DNA of 64,000 bases from Agrobacterium cucumeris. GTDB lineage: Bacteria; Pseudomonadota; Alphaproteobacteria; Rhizobiales; Rhizobiaceae. Every line of letters starts with the position of its first letter. The first letter of the stretch is position 1. Location of the stretch: positions 1,607,001 to 1,671,000 of the forward strand of contig NZ_CP080388.1 in NCBI RefSeq assembly GCF_030036535.1. The letters are read 5' to 3'. The notes under the pieces are model-generated. The model saw only the letters and a program-made list of their open reading frames with translations, did no database searches and was not told the origin of the DNA. The position numbers and the translations under genes are program-made. This document shows positions 52,744 to 63,368 of the stretch, in pieces.

Positions 52744-53412
52744 ATGAGCTATTTCAACAAATTGCTGCAGGCATGTTTTGTTCTGACCGTGGCCGGTCTG
52801 CTTTCACCGGCAGAGGCTTCGCCGTCGATGTCGACGGGCGCGATCACTTCCCAGCCGGTTGGACATTATGAATTCTGCCAGCGGCATTCGGCGGAGTGTC
52901 AGCCCGTGAAGGCCATGCCGCCGCTTCATCTCACGCCCGACAACTGGAAAACCATGGTTTCGGTCAACAGCGCCGTCAATGTCGAAATCGATCAGCGCTC
53001 CGACATGGAAGTGTGGGGCCACGAGGACTACTGGGAATATCCCTACAAGGGTGCGGGGGATTGCGACGACCTCGTGCTGGAAAAGCGCAAGCGGCTGATG
53101 GATATCGGTCTGCCGGCCTCCAACCTGCTGATCACCGTTGTCCGTGACGAGCGGGGCGATGGTCATGCGGTCCTCACGGTAAGGACGGATCGCGGCGATT
53201 TCATTCTCGACAATATGAAGCCGAAAATCCTCCGCTGGGACGAGACGCCCTATAGCTATCTCAAGCGTCAATCCACCGATCATGCCGGTCGCTGGGTGGA
53301 TATTGATGGCTCCGGTTCGCCGGCCATCGCCGCGCGGGAGGTCGATCGCGGCACCGCCGTGCCCGCAACCACCGCGCGCCGTAACATCATCGATCTGTTC
53401 AGGAACCGCTGA
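52744..53412 (+). CDS. exported transglutaminase-like cysteine proteinase (BTLCP family)
   Basis: 222 residues from the ATG at 52744 (AGGAG six nt upstream; 52738 would place it on the ribosome site). A signal peptide ends near LLSPAEAS. The catalytic Cys is in GAGDCDDLVLEKRKRL, the His in GDGHAVLTVRTDRGDFILDN with the Asp, the pattern of bacterial transglutaminase-like cysteine proteinases (DUF920). These periplasmic proteases occur near c-di-GMP or secretion genes in some bacteria and are common as solitary genes in rhizobia. No such partner lies beside it here. Confidence 0.85.
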   Translation: MSYFNKLLQACFVLTVAGLLSPAEASPSMSTGAITSQPVGHYEFCQRHSAECQPVKAMPPLHLTPDNWKTMVSVNSAVNVEIDQRSDMEVWGHEDYWEYPYKGAGDCDDLVLEKRKRLMDIGLPASNLLITVVRDERGDGHAVLTVRTDRGDFILDNMKPKILRWDETPYSYLKRQSTDHAGRWVDIDGSGSPAIAAREVDRGTAVPATTARRNIIDLFRNR

Positions 53413-53443
53413 ACCAGCGGTTTCCGGGAGCCTGCTGCAACAC

Positions 53444-53668
53444 CTAGTCCTGGCGTTTCAGGGCGTCGACTGCGGCTTCTGCGCGTGCTGCCGCCTCCCT
53501 TGCTTCGCGCGCAGCATCGGAGGCTGCTTCAGGGTCGGTGGAGGAACCATCATAGCCGCCCATGGCGCGCTCCCCTATGCCGATGTGAAAATCCTTCAGC
53601 TGGAAAGCGGCAAATGCCAGGAGGGCGGCCATGCCAATAAAAAGGCAGGTCTTCATGTTCCGTTTCAT
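53444..53668 (-). CDS. small membrane-anchored protein with alanine-rich coiled coil
   Basis: 74 residues from the ATG at 53668, with GGGGAA upstream; a second ATG is four codons on. A single hydrophobic segment (CLFIGMAALLAFAAFQL) is followed by a short linker and a C-terminal helix rich in Ala, Glu and Arg (AASDAAREAREAAARAEAAV) likely to coil. I recognise no family. The ribosome site and orderly architecture favour a real gene. It is co-oriented with, and 17 nt downstream of, the GntR gene, so it may be co-transcribed with it. Confidence 0.55.
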   Translation of the reverse strand: MKRNMKTCLFIGMAALLAFAAFQLKDFHIGIGERAMGGYDGSSTDPEAASDAAREAREAAARAEAAVDALKRQD

Positions 53669-53685
53669 TCGCGTTTCCCCGATAT

Positions 53686-54408
53686 TCAGTCGGTGATATG
53701 CAATTCGATCGCTTGTGACGAGAAGCAGCCGATGAAGCAGGATATCGGGTTGCCGTCCGTCGTCTGGTCTATCGCGGTATAGGCGAGGACCGGCAGGGAT
53801 TTGGATGATTTGAGGAAATGATGTTCGTGAGGAGCGGGCAGTCTTGCGACGACGATTGTTTTTGCACGGTGATAATCATCCACGCCGAACCGTTTCAGCG
53901 TTTCGCTGATCGATCCAAGTTCCTCGAAAATCTCCGGAAAACCGGAAAATCGTGTCGCGCAACAAAAGCGCGTGCCGATGCCGATGGGGTGGCCGTTGGC
54001 GTAAGCGCTGATTTCCAGGGCAATCAGCGGCGCTTTTGCACCGAGACCAAGAGCTGTCGCAACGTCTTCCGTCGCCGGTTCAAGCCACCAGCGCAGCAGT
54101 TTGCGTTCCGGGCGCGCATTCACGGCTTCAAGATTGCGGTCGAAATGCATGCGGCGGCCAACGACGTAAGGGATCGGCGCTTCGCTGACAAAAGTGCCGC
54201 TGCCGTGCAGAATACGCAGCAGGCCTTGTTCTTCCAGTGATGCCAGCGCCCGGCGTGCGGTCATACGGTTGACGTTGAACTCTCGTGCGATGTCCTGGCT
54301 GGAGGGAATTTTTTCGCCGGGCTTCAACTGCCCCTGTTCGATCCGCCCGCGCAGTGCGGTGGCGACCTGCCGCCAGAGCGACTGTGTTTCTGATGTTCCG
54401 TTGTCCAT
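53686..54408 (-). CDS. GntR/HutC-family regulator (PhnF-like, UTRA domain)
   Basis: 240 residues. The N-terminal winged helix has LKPGEKIPSSQDIAREFNVNRMTARRALASLEEQGLL in outline, a HutC-subfamily GntR HTH. The UTRA ligand domain follows, with the PhnF-type RWWLEPATEDVATALGLGAKAPLIALE segment. It is divergent from a HAD hydrolase gene. The intervening palindrome AGGTATATACCT resembles the known PhnF-type operator (TGGTATAGACCA as I recall). PhnF-like proteins respond to phosphonate or phosphate status, but UTRA ligands vary. Confidence 0.86.
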   Translation of the reverse strand: MDNGTSETQSLWRQVATALRGRIEQGQLKPGEKIPSSQDIAREFNVNRMTARRALASLEEQGLLRILHGSGTFVSEAPIPYVVGRRMHFDRNLEAVNARPERKLLRWWLEPATEDVATALGLGAKAPLIALEISAYANGHPIGIGTRFCCATRFSGFPEIFEELGSISETLKRFGVDDYHRAKTIVVARLPAPHEHHFLKSSKSLPVLAYTAIDQTTDGNPISCFIGCFSSQAIELHITD

Positions 54409-54439
54409 GCGCGGCGTCCGATTGTCTTGCAGATGTCAC

Positions 54440-54501
54440 ATGAATGAGTTTAAAGGTATATACCTCTAAAACGAGGTTTATTCCATCTATAACTCATTCA
54501 T
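54440..54501. promoter_or_regulatory. GntR/HutC operator nested in a long inverted repeat
   Basis: The perfect 12-bp palindrome AGGTATATACCT (54454-54465) fits HutC-subfamily operators. It lies inside a perfect 11-bp inverted repeat, ATGAATGAGTT (54440-54450) and AACTCATTCAT (54491-54501), which also encloses CCTC/GAGG (54463-54476). The element fills the gap between the GntR and HAD genes. Confidence 0.7.
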
Positions 54502-54514
54502 CCCGGTTGTTCGC

Positions 54515-55234
54515 ATGAATACCAGTATTTCGCGTTATCGCTACATTGTTTGGGATTTTGAGGGCACCCTTGCCGTTCGCAGGGGACGTTATACCGGCGC
54601 GCTGGAGGCCGCAGCGGGATTGGCCGATCCCGCCTTCCTCGGCATGGCTGACAATATCCGTCCGTTTTTGTCCGGGGCGTTTCCCTGGCATCGGGCGGAA
54701 CTCGCACATGCCTTCGTGGAAGATGCGGAAGGGTGGTGGCGCGCCATTCTCACCGCAGCCGAAGCAGCGCTCGTGGCGCTGGGCATGGACAGAAGCATGG
54801 CGGCGGAAGTCGCAGAACGCTCGCGTGAGATCTATCTCGATCCCATCGGCTGGGAAGTCGATCCGCAGGCGATGCCCGTGCTGGGGCAATTATCTGATGC
54901 CGGCTGGCGTCATGTGATCCTGTCCAATTTTGCGCCAGAACTGCATTCACTGGTGAAAAGCATCGGGCTCTCCGGTTACATGGATCATGTCTTTTCCTCC
55001 GGGCAGATCGGCCTTGAGAAGCCCTCGGTCGCGCTTTTTCGTCATGTGGCCGGGGTTCTGGCACCGCATCGTGCTTGCTGGATGATCGGTGACAATCCCC
55101 ATGCCGACATTGCCGGTGGTCGCGCCGCCGGTCTTTCGACCATCTTGCTGCGACCTGAAGGCCTGGGGCCCGGACTTTCGGTCACTGAGCTTTTCGCCAT
55201 TCCCGCCATTATTTTAGAGGAGAACAGACCATGA
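54515..55234 (+). CDS. HAD-superfamily hydrolase with Asp-to-Glu change in motif I
   Basis: 239 residues of the HAD family with a helical cap (about 25-110). Motif I is WDFEGTLA (nucleophile Asp14, but Glu16 where HAD phosphatases have the acid-base Asp). Motif II is ILSNFA, motif III lysine is in GLEKPS and motif IV is GDNPHADIAGG. The substitution keeps an acidic residue and may alter but need not abolish phosphatase activity. The stop overlaps the start of the flavoprotein gene (ATGA). Both are divergent from a PhnF-like regulator, so a phosphorylated ligand is plausible. Confidence 0.83.
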   Translation: MNTSISRYRYIVWDFEGTLAVRRGRYTGALEAAAGLADPAFLGMADNIRPFLSGAFPWHRAELAHAFVEDAEGWWRAILTAAEAALVALGMDRSMAAEVAERSREIYLDPIGWEVDPQAMPVLGQLSDAGWRHVILSNFAPELHSLVKSIGLSGYMDHVFSSGQIGLEKPSVALFRHVAGVLAPHRACWMIGDNPHADIAGGRAAGLSTILLRPEGLGPGLSVTELFAIPAIILEENRP

Positions 55235-55911
55235 CATGTTCCGAGGCCATCGCCCTGTCGATGAAAGACACGCTGCGCCAAATCCCGTCGCTGAAAGCGC
55301 CGCTTCCGGAGTGTGATCCGCTTGCGCTGCCCGATACGCCGCAGGACGCTTTCGCCCTGTGGCTGCACGATGCCCTCAATGCCGGCATCCGCGAGCCGCA
55401 CGCCATGACCTTGTCCACGGTGGACGAGAATGGCTGGCCCGATGCCCGCATGCTGATCCTGAAAAACCTCGATGAACGCGGCTGGCATTTTGCGGTTAAG
55501 GCCGAGAGCCCCAAGGGGCGGCAGATCGAAAACAGGTCGCATGTCGCTTTGACCTTCTACTGGTCGGCGCTCGGACGGCAGGTCCGCCTGCGTGGCCCCG
55601 CAATCATGCTTTCTGACAGTGAATGTGCGGAAGATTTTCTCGACCGGCCCGTCAGTTCGCGGGCCAGCGCCATCGCCTCGCGGCAAAGCGAAATTCTGGA
55701 AGCGGGCGAGGGCCTCGAAAGCCGCATGGCCGAGGCGCAGGCACTCATCGCGGCCAATCCGGATTATGTTTCCCCGGGATGGCGTGTCTATGCCGTTGCG
55801 CCTGTTGTCGCGGAGTTCTGGCAGGGGGCATCCGACCGCAATCACAAGCGGCTGCGATATGTTCTCTCCGGAGACAGCGCGACCTGGGACAGGTCTCTTC
55901 TCTGGCCGTGA
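55231..55911 (+). CDS. pyridoxamine 5'-phosphate oxidase-family flavoprotein
   Basis: 226 residues with the split-barrel FMN-binding fold. The blocks MTLSTVDENGWPDARMLILKNLDE, SPKGRQIENRSHVALTFYWSALGRQVRLRG, AIASRQSE and the C-terminal PVVAEFWQGASDRNHKRLRY correspond to the PdxH order, including the terminal RxH/R-type segment for PLP. It may oxidise pyridoxamine or pyridoxine phosphate, or a related substrate; it is probably not the housekeeping PdxH because it sits in a regulated two-gene operon with a HAD hydrolase. Translation is coupled to that gene. Confidence 0.83.
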   Translation: MTCSEAIALSMKDTLRQIPSLKAPLPECDPLALPDTPQDAFALWLHDALNAGIREPHAMTLSTVDENGWPDARMLILKNLDERGWHFAVKAESPKGRQIENRSHVALTFYWSALGRQVRLRGPAIMLSDSECAEDFLDRPVSSRASAIASRQSEILEAGEGLESRMAEAQALIAANPDYVSPGWRVYAVAPVVAEFWQGASDRNHKRLRYVLSGDSATWDRSLLWP

Positions 55912-55918
55912 AACCGAC

Positions 55919-55958
55919 CCGGACTGTTGGAAACCGTTTTGGTTTGCCAACGGTCCGG
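55919..55958. terminator. bidirectional terminator
   Basis: A long hairpin: CCGGAC-T-GTTGG pairs with CCAAC-G-GTCCGG, with an inner AAACC/GGTTT stem and GTTTT loop. It is followed by TGTTTTGCTT on the plus strand. It lies between the convergent PNPOx-like gene and the sugar ABC operon. Confidence 0.8.
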
Positions 55959-55977
55959 TGTTTTGCTTGTCTTCGGC

Positions 55978-57063
55978 TTATCGGCTTGCGAGACCGACGC
56001 CTGTTTCTTCATCGAAGAGATGCATATCGGACGGGTTGATATCGAGGCCTATGACCTCGCCGGCTTTGACCTCGCTGCGTCCCTGCACCGCGATGATCAG
56101 TTCCGTGGATGTGCCGGTTGTGAGGAAGGTGGCCGAGCCGGTGGTTTCCACGGCGGAAACGGGCAGCGTCAGTGCCGCGCCATTTGCCGCTGTGGGCCTT
56201 ATGTGTTCCGGCCTGATGCCGACGATCAGTTGCTGGCCCGGCGGCAGGGCGGCCGGATTGCTGATCGGCTGCGGCGGCTCACCTTCGCCGAACCGCAACA
56301 GAAGCGAACCGCCATCCGGGCTGACGGTGGCCGGAATGAAATTCATCGCCGGTGAACCGATAAAGCCCGCCACGAAACGATTGACCGGGCGATCGTATAA
56401 TTCCAGCGGCGTGCCCTGCTGTTCGATAATGCCATCGCGCATGACGACGACATGATCGGCCATGGTCATCGCCTCAATCTGGTCATGGGTAACATAGACC
56501 GAGGTGGCGTGCAGGCGGTCGTGCAGCGCGCGAATTTCCTTGCGCATATGGACGCGCAGCGCCGCATCGAGATTGGAAAGTGGCTCGTCGAACAGGAAAG
56601 CCTGCGGATTGCGGATGATCGCCCGGCTCATGGCCACGCGCTGGCGCTGGCCGCCGGAAAGTTCACGCGGATAACGCTTCATCAGCTTTGAAAGACCCGT
56701 GGTGGCGGCAACTTCTTCTGCCGCCTTGCGGGCCTCGGCCTTGGCGACGCCGCGCATGCGCAGGGAATAGGTGAGGTTTTCCTCCACCGTCATATGCGGG
56801 TAGAGCGCATAGGACTGGAACACCATGGCCACATCGCGCTTGCGGGGCGGCACGCCATTCATGAGCGTGCCGGCAATGCGCATGTCGCCGGCCGATATGG
56901 TCTCCAGCCCGGCGAGCGAACGCAAAAGGGTGGATTTGCCGCAGCCGGAAGGGCCGACAAGTGCGACAAAAGTGCCTTTCTTGATGGAAAGGTCGATATT
57001 TTTCAGGGCATGAAAGGCGCCGTAATATTTGTTGACGCCGGAAAGTTCGATCTGAAGGGTCAT
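55978..57063 (-). CDS. sugar ABC transporter ATPase (UgpC/MalK type)
   Basis: 361 residues from the ATG at 57063, which overlaps the permease stop (ATGA); the frame is open to 57171. Walker A GPSGCGKSTLLRS, Q-loop MVFQSYALYPH, signature LSGGQRQRVAMSRA, Walker B AFLFDEPLSNLD and H-loop YVTHDQIEAMT are intact. The C-terminal TOBE domains of MalK-like proteins occupy about 240-360. It is the last gene of the minus-strand sugar operon and energises the two permeases encoded before it. Confidence 0.9.
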   Translation of the reverse strand: MTLQIELSGVNKYYGAFHALKNIDLSIKKGTFVALVGPSGCGKSTLLRSLAGLETISAGDMRIAGTLMNGVPPRKRDVAMVFQSYALYPHMTVEENLTYSLRMRGVAKAEARKAAEEVAATTGLSKLMKRYPRELSGGQRQRVAMSRAIIRNPQAFLFDEPLSNLDAALRVHMRKEIRALHDRLHATSVYVTHDQIEAMTMADHVVVMRDGIIEQQGTPLELYDRPVNRFVAGFIGSPAMNFIPATVSPDGGSLLLRFGEGEPPQPISNPAALPPGQQLIVGIRPEHIRPTAANGAALTLPVSAVETTGSATFLTTGTSTELIIAVQGRSEVKAGEVIGLDINPSDMHLFDEETGVGLASR

Positions 57064-57887
57064 TTGAGTGCTCCTGAGGTCAGGCCGGAAACGATGCGGC
57101 GCTGCAAGAGAATGAAGAGGGCGAGAATGGGCGTCACATACATGGTCGCATAGGCCATGATGTTGTTCCATTCGCTGGTATTAGGGCCCATGAAGGAATT
57201 GAGGCCGACGCTGGCGGGCTGCAATTCGGCCGCCTGTATCATCGATTTCGAATAGACGAATTCGCCAAATGCCTGCATGAAGATGAGGATGGCGCTGACG
57301 AGAATGCCGTTTCTGGCAAGCGGCAGCACGATGTTGAAAAATGCGCCGACGCGGGAATTGCCGTCCACCAGCGCCGCCTCTTCCAGCTCCTGCGGCACGG
57401 CCATGAAGGTGGCGCGCACAAGGACCACGAAGAAGGGCATGCTTTTTGCCGCAATGGCGAGAATGACCGAAAGGCGCGGATAATCCAGAAGCCCGAATTG
57501 CGAGAAGCCGACGAAGATCGGTGTGATCATCAGCGATGCCGGCAGAACCTGCAGCATGAGGATGAGAAAGAGACCGATATCCACCCAGACATTGCGATAG
57601 CGGGCCAGCACATAGGCGCAACCGACACCGAGAATGGTGATCAACAGCACGGCGCCGGAGGCGATCAGCACCGAATTCCACAGATATCGGCCCATGTTGC
57701 GGCTTTGCCAGACATAGGCATAGGTTTGCCATTGCGGGTCTGTCGGCCAGAAACCGGGCGGGTTGGCGAACATCTCCGAGCCGCTTTTAAGCGAGGTCAG
57801 ATACATCCAGTAAAGCGGGAAGAGGTAGATGATGGCGAGCACGATGGCGATTGCCAGCATCAGGCGATTGCGGTTGGTGGTGCTCAT
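57060..57887 (-). CDS. sugar ABC transporter permease (MalG/UgpE type)
   Basis: 275 residues with six predicted membrane segments, beginning LMLAIAIVLAIIYLFPLYWM. The MalG-like EAA loop is PQELEEAALVDGNSRVGAFFNIVLPL. The N-terminal TSLKSGSEMFANPPGFWP segment is typical of the periplasmic part of MalG/UgpE proteins. It pairs with the MalF-type permease encoded upstream; the genes overlap by 4 nt on both sides. The substrate is unknown. The operon also encodes an isomerase and a Gfo/Idh dehydrogenase, pointing to a less common sugar or cyclitol. Confidence 0.9.
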   Translation of the reverse strand: MSTTNRNRLMLAIAIVLAIIYLFPLYWMYLTSLKSGSEMFANPPGFWPTDPQWQTYAYVWQSRNMGRYLWNSVLIASGAVLLITILGVGCAYVLARYRNVWVDIGLFLILMLQVLPASLMITPIFVGFSQFGLLDYPRLSVILAIAAKSMPFFVVLVRATFMAVPQELEEAALVDGNSRVGAFFNIVLPLARNGILVSAILIFMQAFGEFVYSKSMIQAAELQPASVGLNSFMGPNTSEWNNIMAYATMYVTPILALFILLQRRIVSGLTSGALK

Positions 57888-58786
57888 CCGCGCACCTCAT
57901 GCCGTGTGGAACGCACATAAACGATGGAAGCCAGCATGACGAAGACGATCATGATGACGGAGATCGTTGCGCCCTTGCCGAAATCATATTGCCGGAACGA
58001 CAGGTCCCAGGCCCAATATTGCGCCACGTTGGAGCTGTTGTTCGGTCCACCATCGGTAATGGCGGCGAAAAGATCGAATTGCTGCAGGGTAAAGATCAGC
58101 CCGAGCGAGACGATCGCGCCGATGGTGGAGCGCATCATCGGCAGGGTGATGGTGTAGAAGCGTTGCCAGGCGTTCGCCCCGTCCAGCTCCGCCGCCTCGT
58201 AAAGATCGCCGGGAATTGAGGCAAGACCGACGGAAAGCAGGATCATGTTGAAGGAGGTGCCGAGCCAGACATTGGCGATGACGACGGCCCAGAGCGAAAA
58301 ATTCGCATCCGAACGCCAGAAGATATTGCCTGAAATCAGGCCGCTTTCCCGCAGGAAGAAATTCAGCACACCGAAATCGCCGGACAGGATCCAGTTCCAG
58401 ATGGCGCCGACGACGAGGCCGGGCATGACCCAGGACACGAGGAACAGGCCGCGCAGCCAGGTGGCGCCCGGAAAATTCACCCAGAAGAACAGCGCCAGAC
58501 CGAAACCGATGGCGAACTGACCGGCAATCGAGGCAACCACGAAGGTGACGGTGTTCATCAGGATCGGCAGGGTTTCCGGCTGCCGGAACAGATCGACGTA
58601 ATTCTTGAAGCCGACAAACGGACGCACGAAGGTGCCCAGGCTGAACATGTCGACTTCCTGAAAGCTCATGACAATGTTGTAGATGAGCGGTAGACCCGCC
58701 ATGACGAACAGGAAGCCCAAGGGCAGGGCGACAAGGACGATGTCGAAACCGCGACCGTCACTGACGCTGGAAAACAGTTTTTTCAT
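57884..58786 (-). CDS. sugar ABC transporter permease (MalF/UgpA type)
   Basis: 300 residues from the ATG at 58786, preceded by AGGATG; the open frame reaches 58846 without support. Six membrane segments, with the EAA loop PGDLYEAAELDGANAWQRFYTITLP. It is the partner of the MalG-type permease encoded next. The 113-nt gap between the binding-protein stop and this start has imperfect GC-rich inverted repeats (GGATGG...CGCCCATCC on the minus strand), probably another post-binding-protein stabilising structure. Confidence 0.9.
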   Translation of the reverse strand: MKKLFSSVSDGRGFDIVLVALPLGFLFVMAGLPLIYNIVMSFQEVDMFSLGTFVRPFVGFKNYVDLFRQPETLPILMNTVTFVVASIAGQFAIGFGLALFFWVNFPGATWLRGLFLVSWVMPGLVVGAIWNWILSGDFGVLNFFLRESGLISGNIFWRSDANFSLWAVVIANVWLGTSFNMILLSVGLASIPGDLYEAAELDGANAWQRFYTITLPMMRSTIGAIVSLGLIFTLQQFDLFAAITDGGPNNSSNVAQYWAWDLSFRQYDFGKGATISVIMIVFVMLASIVYVRSTRHEVRG

Positions 58787-58899
58787 GAAACATCCTCGCA
58801 AGCTCCGCTTGGGGCCGCCGCCGCATTTTGCGACAGGCGACCCCACCGGGAGGAACCCTGCGGATGGGCGTCGGACATTCCGCTCGCCCGTCCATCCAA

Positions 58900-61097
<2,198 letters not shown>

Positions 61098-61108
61098 GTC
61101 TTCAGTCC

Positions 61109-62143
61109 TTATGCTGCAATGGAAACACGCTGACCAAGGCGGGCGCTTTCAATCGCGCCGATCACCATGGCAAGGCTGTTGATATTGTCGAAAGAGGCTG
61201 TCTCCGGCATCCGGCCGGTACGGATGGACTCCAGGAATGACAGAATGACGCTGGCGTGGCCGCGTGTATCCCGTTCAGAAACGGTATCGGAAACGTTTAC
61301 GGTCGTGAAGCCTCGCAAGAGGCCCTGTTCATCACCCGCCACCGAAGCCGAGAAACCGTCTTCACCATCCCAGAGGATCATTCCCTTCGAGCCGATCAGC
61401 CGCCAGCGGGCTTCCCAGCTGGTTCTTTCACCTTCGGCGCACCATGAGCCACGATAGGTGAAGACGACATCGTTGGAGAACTCAAAAATGGCATTGGCAC
61501 TTGCCCCGTGGGCATACCAGGAACCGGCCGGGTTCTTTTCCACGCAAAAGACGGAGAGGGGCTTTTCATTGGCGACAAAACGGGCTGCGTCAAAGGTATG
61601 GATCGCCATGTCGAGAAGCAGGACGTTCTTCATCTCTTCACGGAAGCCGCCGAAATGAGGACCAAGGAAAAAATCACAATGAATGGCCGTCAAATCGCCA
61701 ATGATGCCGTCTTCCACGGCGCGTCGTAAACGCCGGATACCCGCCACGAACCGCCGATTTTGCACCACCGCGTGGACTTTTCCGGCGTTTTTGGCAAGTT
61801 CCACCAGGCTTGCAGCCTCTTCCATCGATGCCGCAAGCGGCTTTTCGCTGAGCACATGGCACCCGGCCTCAAGGCCTGCCGCGACCACGGCAAAGCGCGC
61901 CTGCGGAATGACGACGTCAAATAATATGTCTGCTTTTGTTTGCGCCAGCACCTCACGGAGATCGGTGCCGATGACCGCGTCCGCAAGCCCGAATTCTTCG
62001 GCAAGTGCGCGGGCCGTGCCCTCGTTCAGATCAACCAGCCCGGCGATCCTGATCGCGCCGGCGATCTCCGGCGTGGATTGAATGGCGCGCAGCCAGCCTT
62101 TGGCCATGGCTCCGCACCCGCATAAAACGGCGTTGAATGTCAT
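61109..62143 (-). CDS. Gfo/Idh/MocA-family oxidoreductase
   Basis: 344 residues. The N-terminal Rossmann domain has AVLCGCGAMAKGWLRAI and IAGLVDLN; the family lysine is in VLSEKPLAAS. The C-terminal alpha/beta domain contains DMAIHTFDAARF, with the His used in catalysis by many members. It oxidises or reduces a sugar or cyclitol with NAD(P). As the first gene of the minus-strand operon it is next to the LacI operator. An operator-like sequence also occurs inside the gene at 61287-61302. Confidence 0.87.
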   Translation of the reverse strand: MTFNAVLCGCGAMAKGWLRAIQSTPEIAGAIRIAGLVDLNEGTARALAEEFGLADAVIGTDLREVLAQTKADILFDVVIPQARFAVVAAGLEAGCHVLSEKPLAASMEEAASLVELAKNAGKVHAVVQNRRFVAGIRRLRRAVEDGIIGDLTAIHCDFFLGPHFGGFREEMKNVLLLDMAIHTFDAARFVANEKPLSVFCVEKNPAGSWYAHGASANAIFEFSNDVVFTYRGSWCAEGERTSWEARWRLIGSKGMILWDGEDGFSASVAGDEQGLLRGFTTVNVSDTVSERDTRGHASVILSFLESIRTGRMPETASFDNINSLAMVIGAIESARLGQRVSIAA

Positions 62144-62188
62144 CTCATCTCCCCGGACTCTTTCGCAAACTCCTCTTTGCGCAAAGCG

Positions 62189-62204
62189 TCGTAAACGTTT
62201 ACGA
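62189..62204. promoter_or_regulatory. perfect LacI-family operator
   Basis: The 16-bp perfect palindrome TCGTAAACGTTTACGA, with the AACGTT centre typical of LacI/GalR-family operators, lies 46 nt upstream of the Gfo/Idh gene and 80 nt upstream of the LacI gene. It probably controls both divergent transcripts. Confidence 0.85.
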
Positions 62205-62283
62205 GACTATGACGATGATGTTAGATATGTCAAGACCGTAAAAGGGGCGCGTTGATTGCGCATCCGGTTTGGGAGGGGAATGC

Positions 62284-63312
62284 ATGAAAGGAATCCGTCA
62301 GCTTGCCGATTATCTGGAGATATCGATAGGCACCGTTTCCCGTGCCCTCAACGGCAAGCCCGATGTGAACGAGGAAACGCGCCGTCGCGTTCTGGAAGCG
62401 GCGGAAAAGCTTGGTTATGTCGCCAATCAATCGGGGCGCAGCCTGCGGCAAGGCACCACCAATGTCATCGGCCTGATGACCGGCAGCGACGCGCAGACGG
62501 TAGAGAATTCCGATAACTTCTTCATGGGCGTGACGGATGGCCTGCAAAGCGTGTTTTCAGGCCACAATCTCGATCTGATCGTTCTTCCCTGTCCGGGGGA
62601 GGAAGATCCGGACGAATATCTAAAGCGCATGGTGGCGCGCCGCATGGTTGACGCGATGATCATTTCCTCGACCCGTCGGATCGACAAGCGTGTTGATTTC
62701 CTGAAACAGACCCGTCTGCCTTTTGTGGCGCTCGGCCGCACCTCGTCCAGCACGGACCATGCCTGGATCGATCTCGATTTCGAAGGCGTGGCGAAAAGCG
62801 CCGTCAACCGGTTGGTGGCCGCAGGTCATCGTACCATCGCTGTGGCGGCAGCCGATAACGACATCAATCTCGGTTATGTCTTTCTGGAGGCCTATAAACG
62901 CGCCCTCGAGGAAAACGGCATAACATACGATCCGTCTCTGGTTATCCGGACAAAATCGAGCGAGCAGGGCGGATATCATGCCGCCAGTGAGTGGCTGCAG
63001 ATGCGACCGCGGCCGACAGCCATCGTGCTGATCTATGAGTTGATGGCGGTTGGTCTTTATCGGCGGCTTGCCGAAGTCGGTCTCAAACCGGGGCGCGATC
63101 TCGCCGTCATCGGTTTTCGCGATGGTCCGCGCGGCCAGTTTCTCGAACCGCGCTTGACCAGTTTTCGCATGTCGCTGCATGATCTTGGCGTGACGGTCGC
63201 CCAGACGCTTTTATCGACCATGCCGGCCTTTGCGCCTTTCTATCCCGATCAGGCCCGCCATTGCATCTGGCCGATGCAGCTTGTGGCGGGAGAGAGTGAT
63301 CTTGCACCTTAG
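62284..63312 (+). CDS. LacI-family regulator of the adjacent sugar operon
   Basis: 342 residues from the ATG at 62284 behind GGAGGGGAATGC. The HTH is MKGIRQLADYLEISIGTVSRALNGKPDVN and the hinge region GYVANQSGRSLRQG. The effector domain has periplasmic-binding-like blocks such as SSTRRIDKRVDF, RTSSSTDHAWIDLDFEG and VIGFRDGPRG. It is divergent from the Gfo/Idh-led operon with a perfect LacI operator between them, so it should repress that operon until its sugar ligand is present. Confidence 0.92.
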   Translation: MKGIRQLADYLEISIGTVSRALNGKPDVNEETRRRVLEAAEKLGYVANQSGRSLRQGTTNVIGLMTGSDAQTVENSDNFFMGVTDGLQSVFSGHNLDLIVLPCPGEEDPDEYLKRMVARRMVDAMIISSTRRIDKRVDFLKQTRLPFVALGRTSSSTDHAWIDLDFEGVAKSAVNRLVAAGHRTIAVAAADNDINLGYVFLEAYKRALEENGITYDPSLVIRTKSSEQGGYHAASEWLQMRPRPTAIVLIYELMAVGLYRRLAEVGLKPGRDLAVIGFRDGPRGQFLEPRLTSFRMSLHDLGVTVAQTLLSTMPAFAPFYPDQARHCIWPMQLVAGESDLAP

Positions 63313-63368
63313 GTGCTAGCACCCGGGCATCAGGGCGATAGCATCGGTAGCGGCGGCTCGCCTCCATG

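Noticed and set aside
63304..63323. Overlapping palindromes GCACC-TTA-GGTGC and GGTGCTAGCACC at the LacI stop codon
   Set aside because: Short stems, no T-run, and partly coding; not enough to call a terminator or operator.
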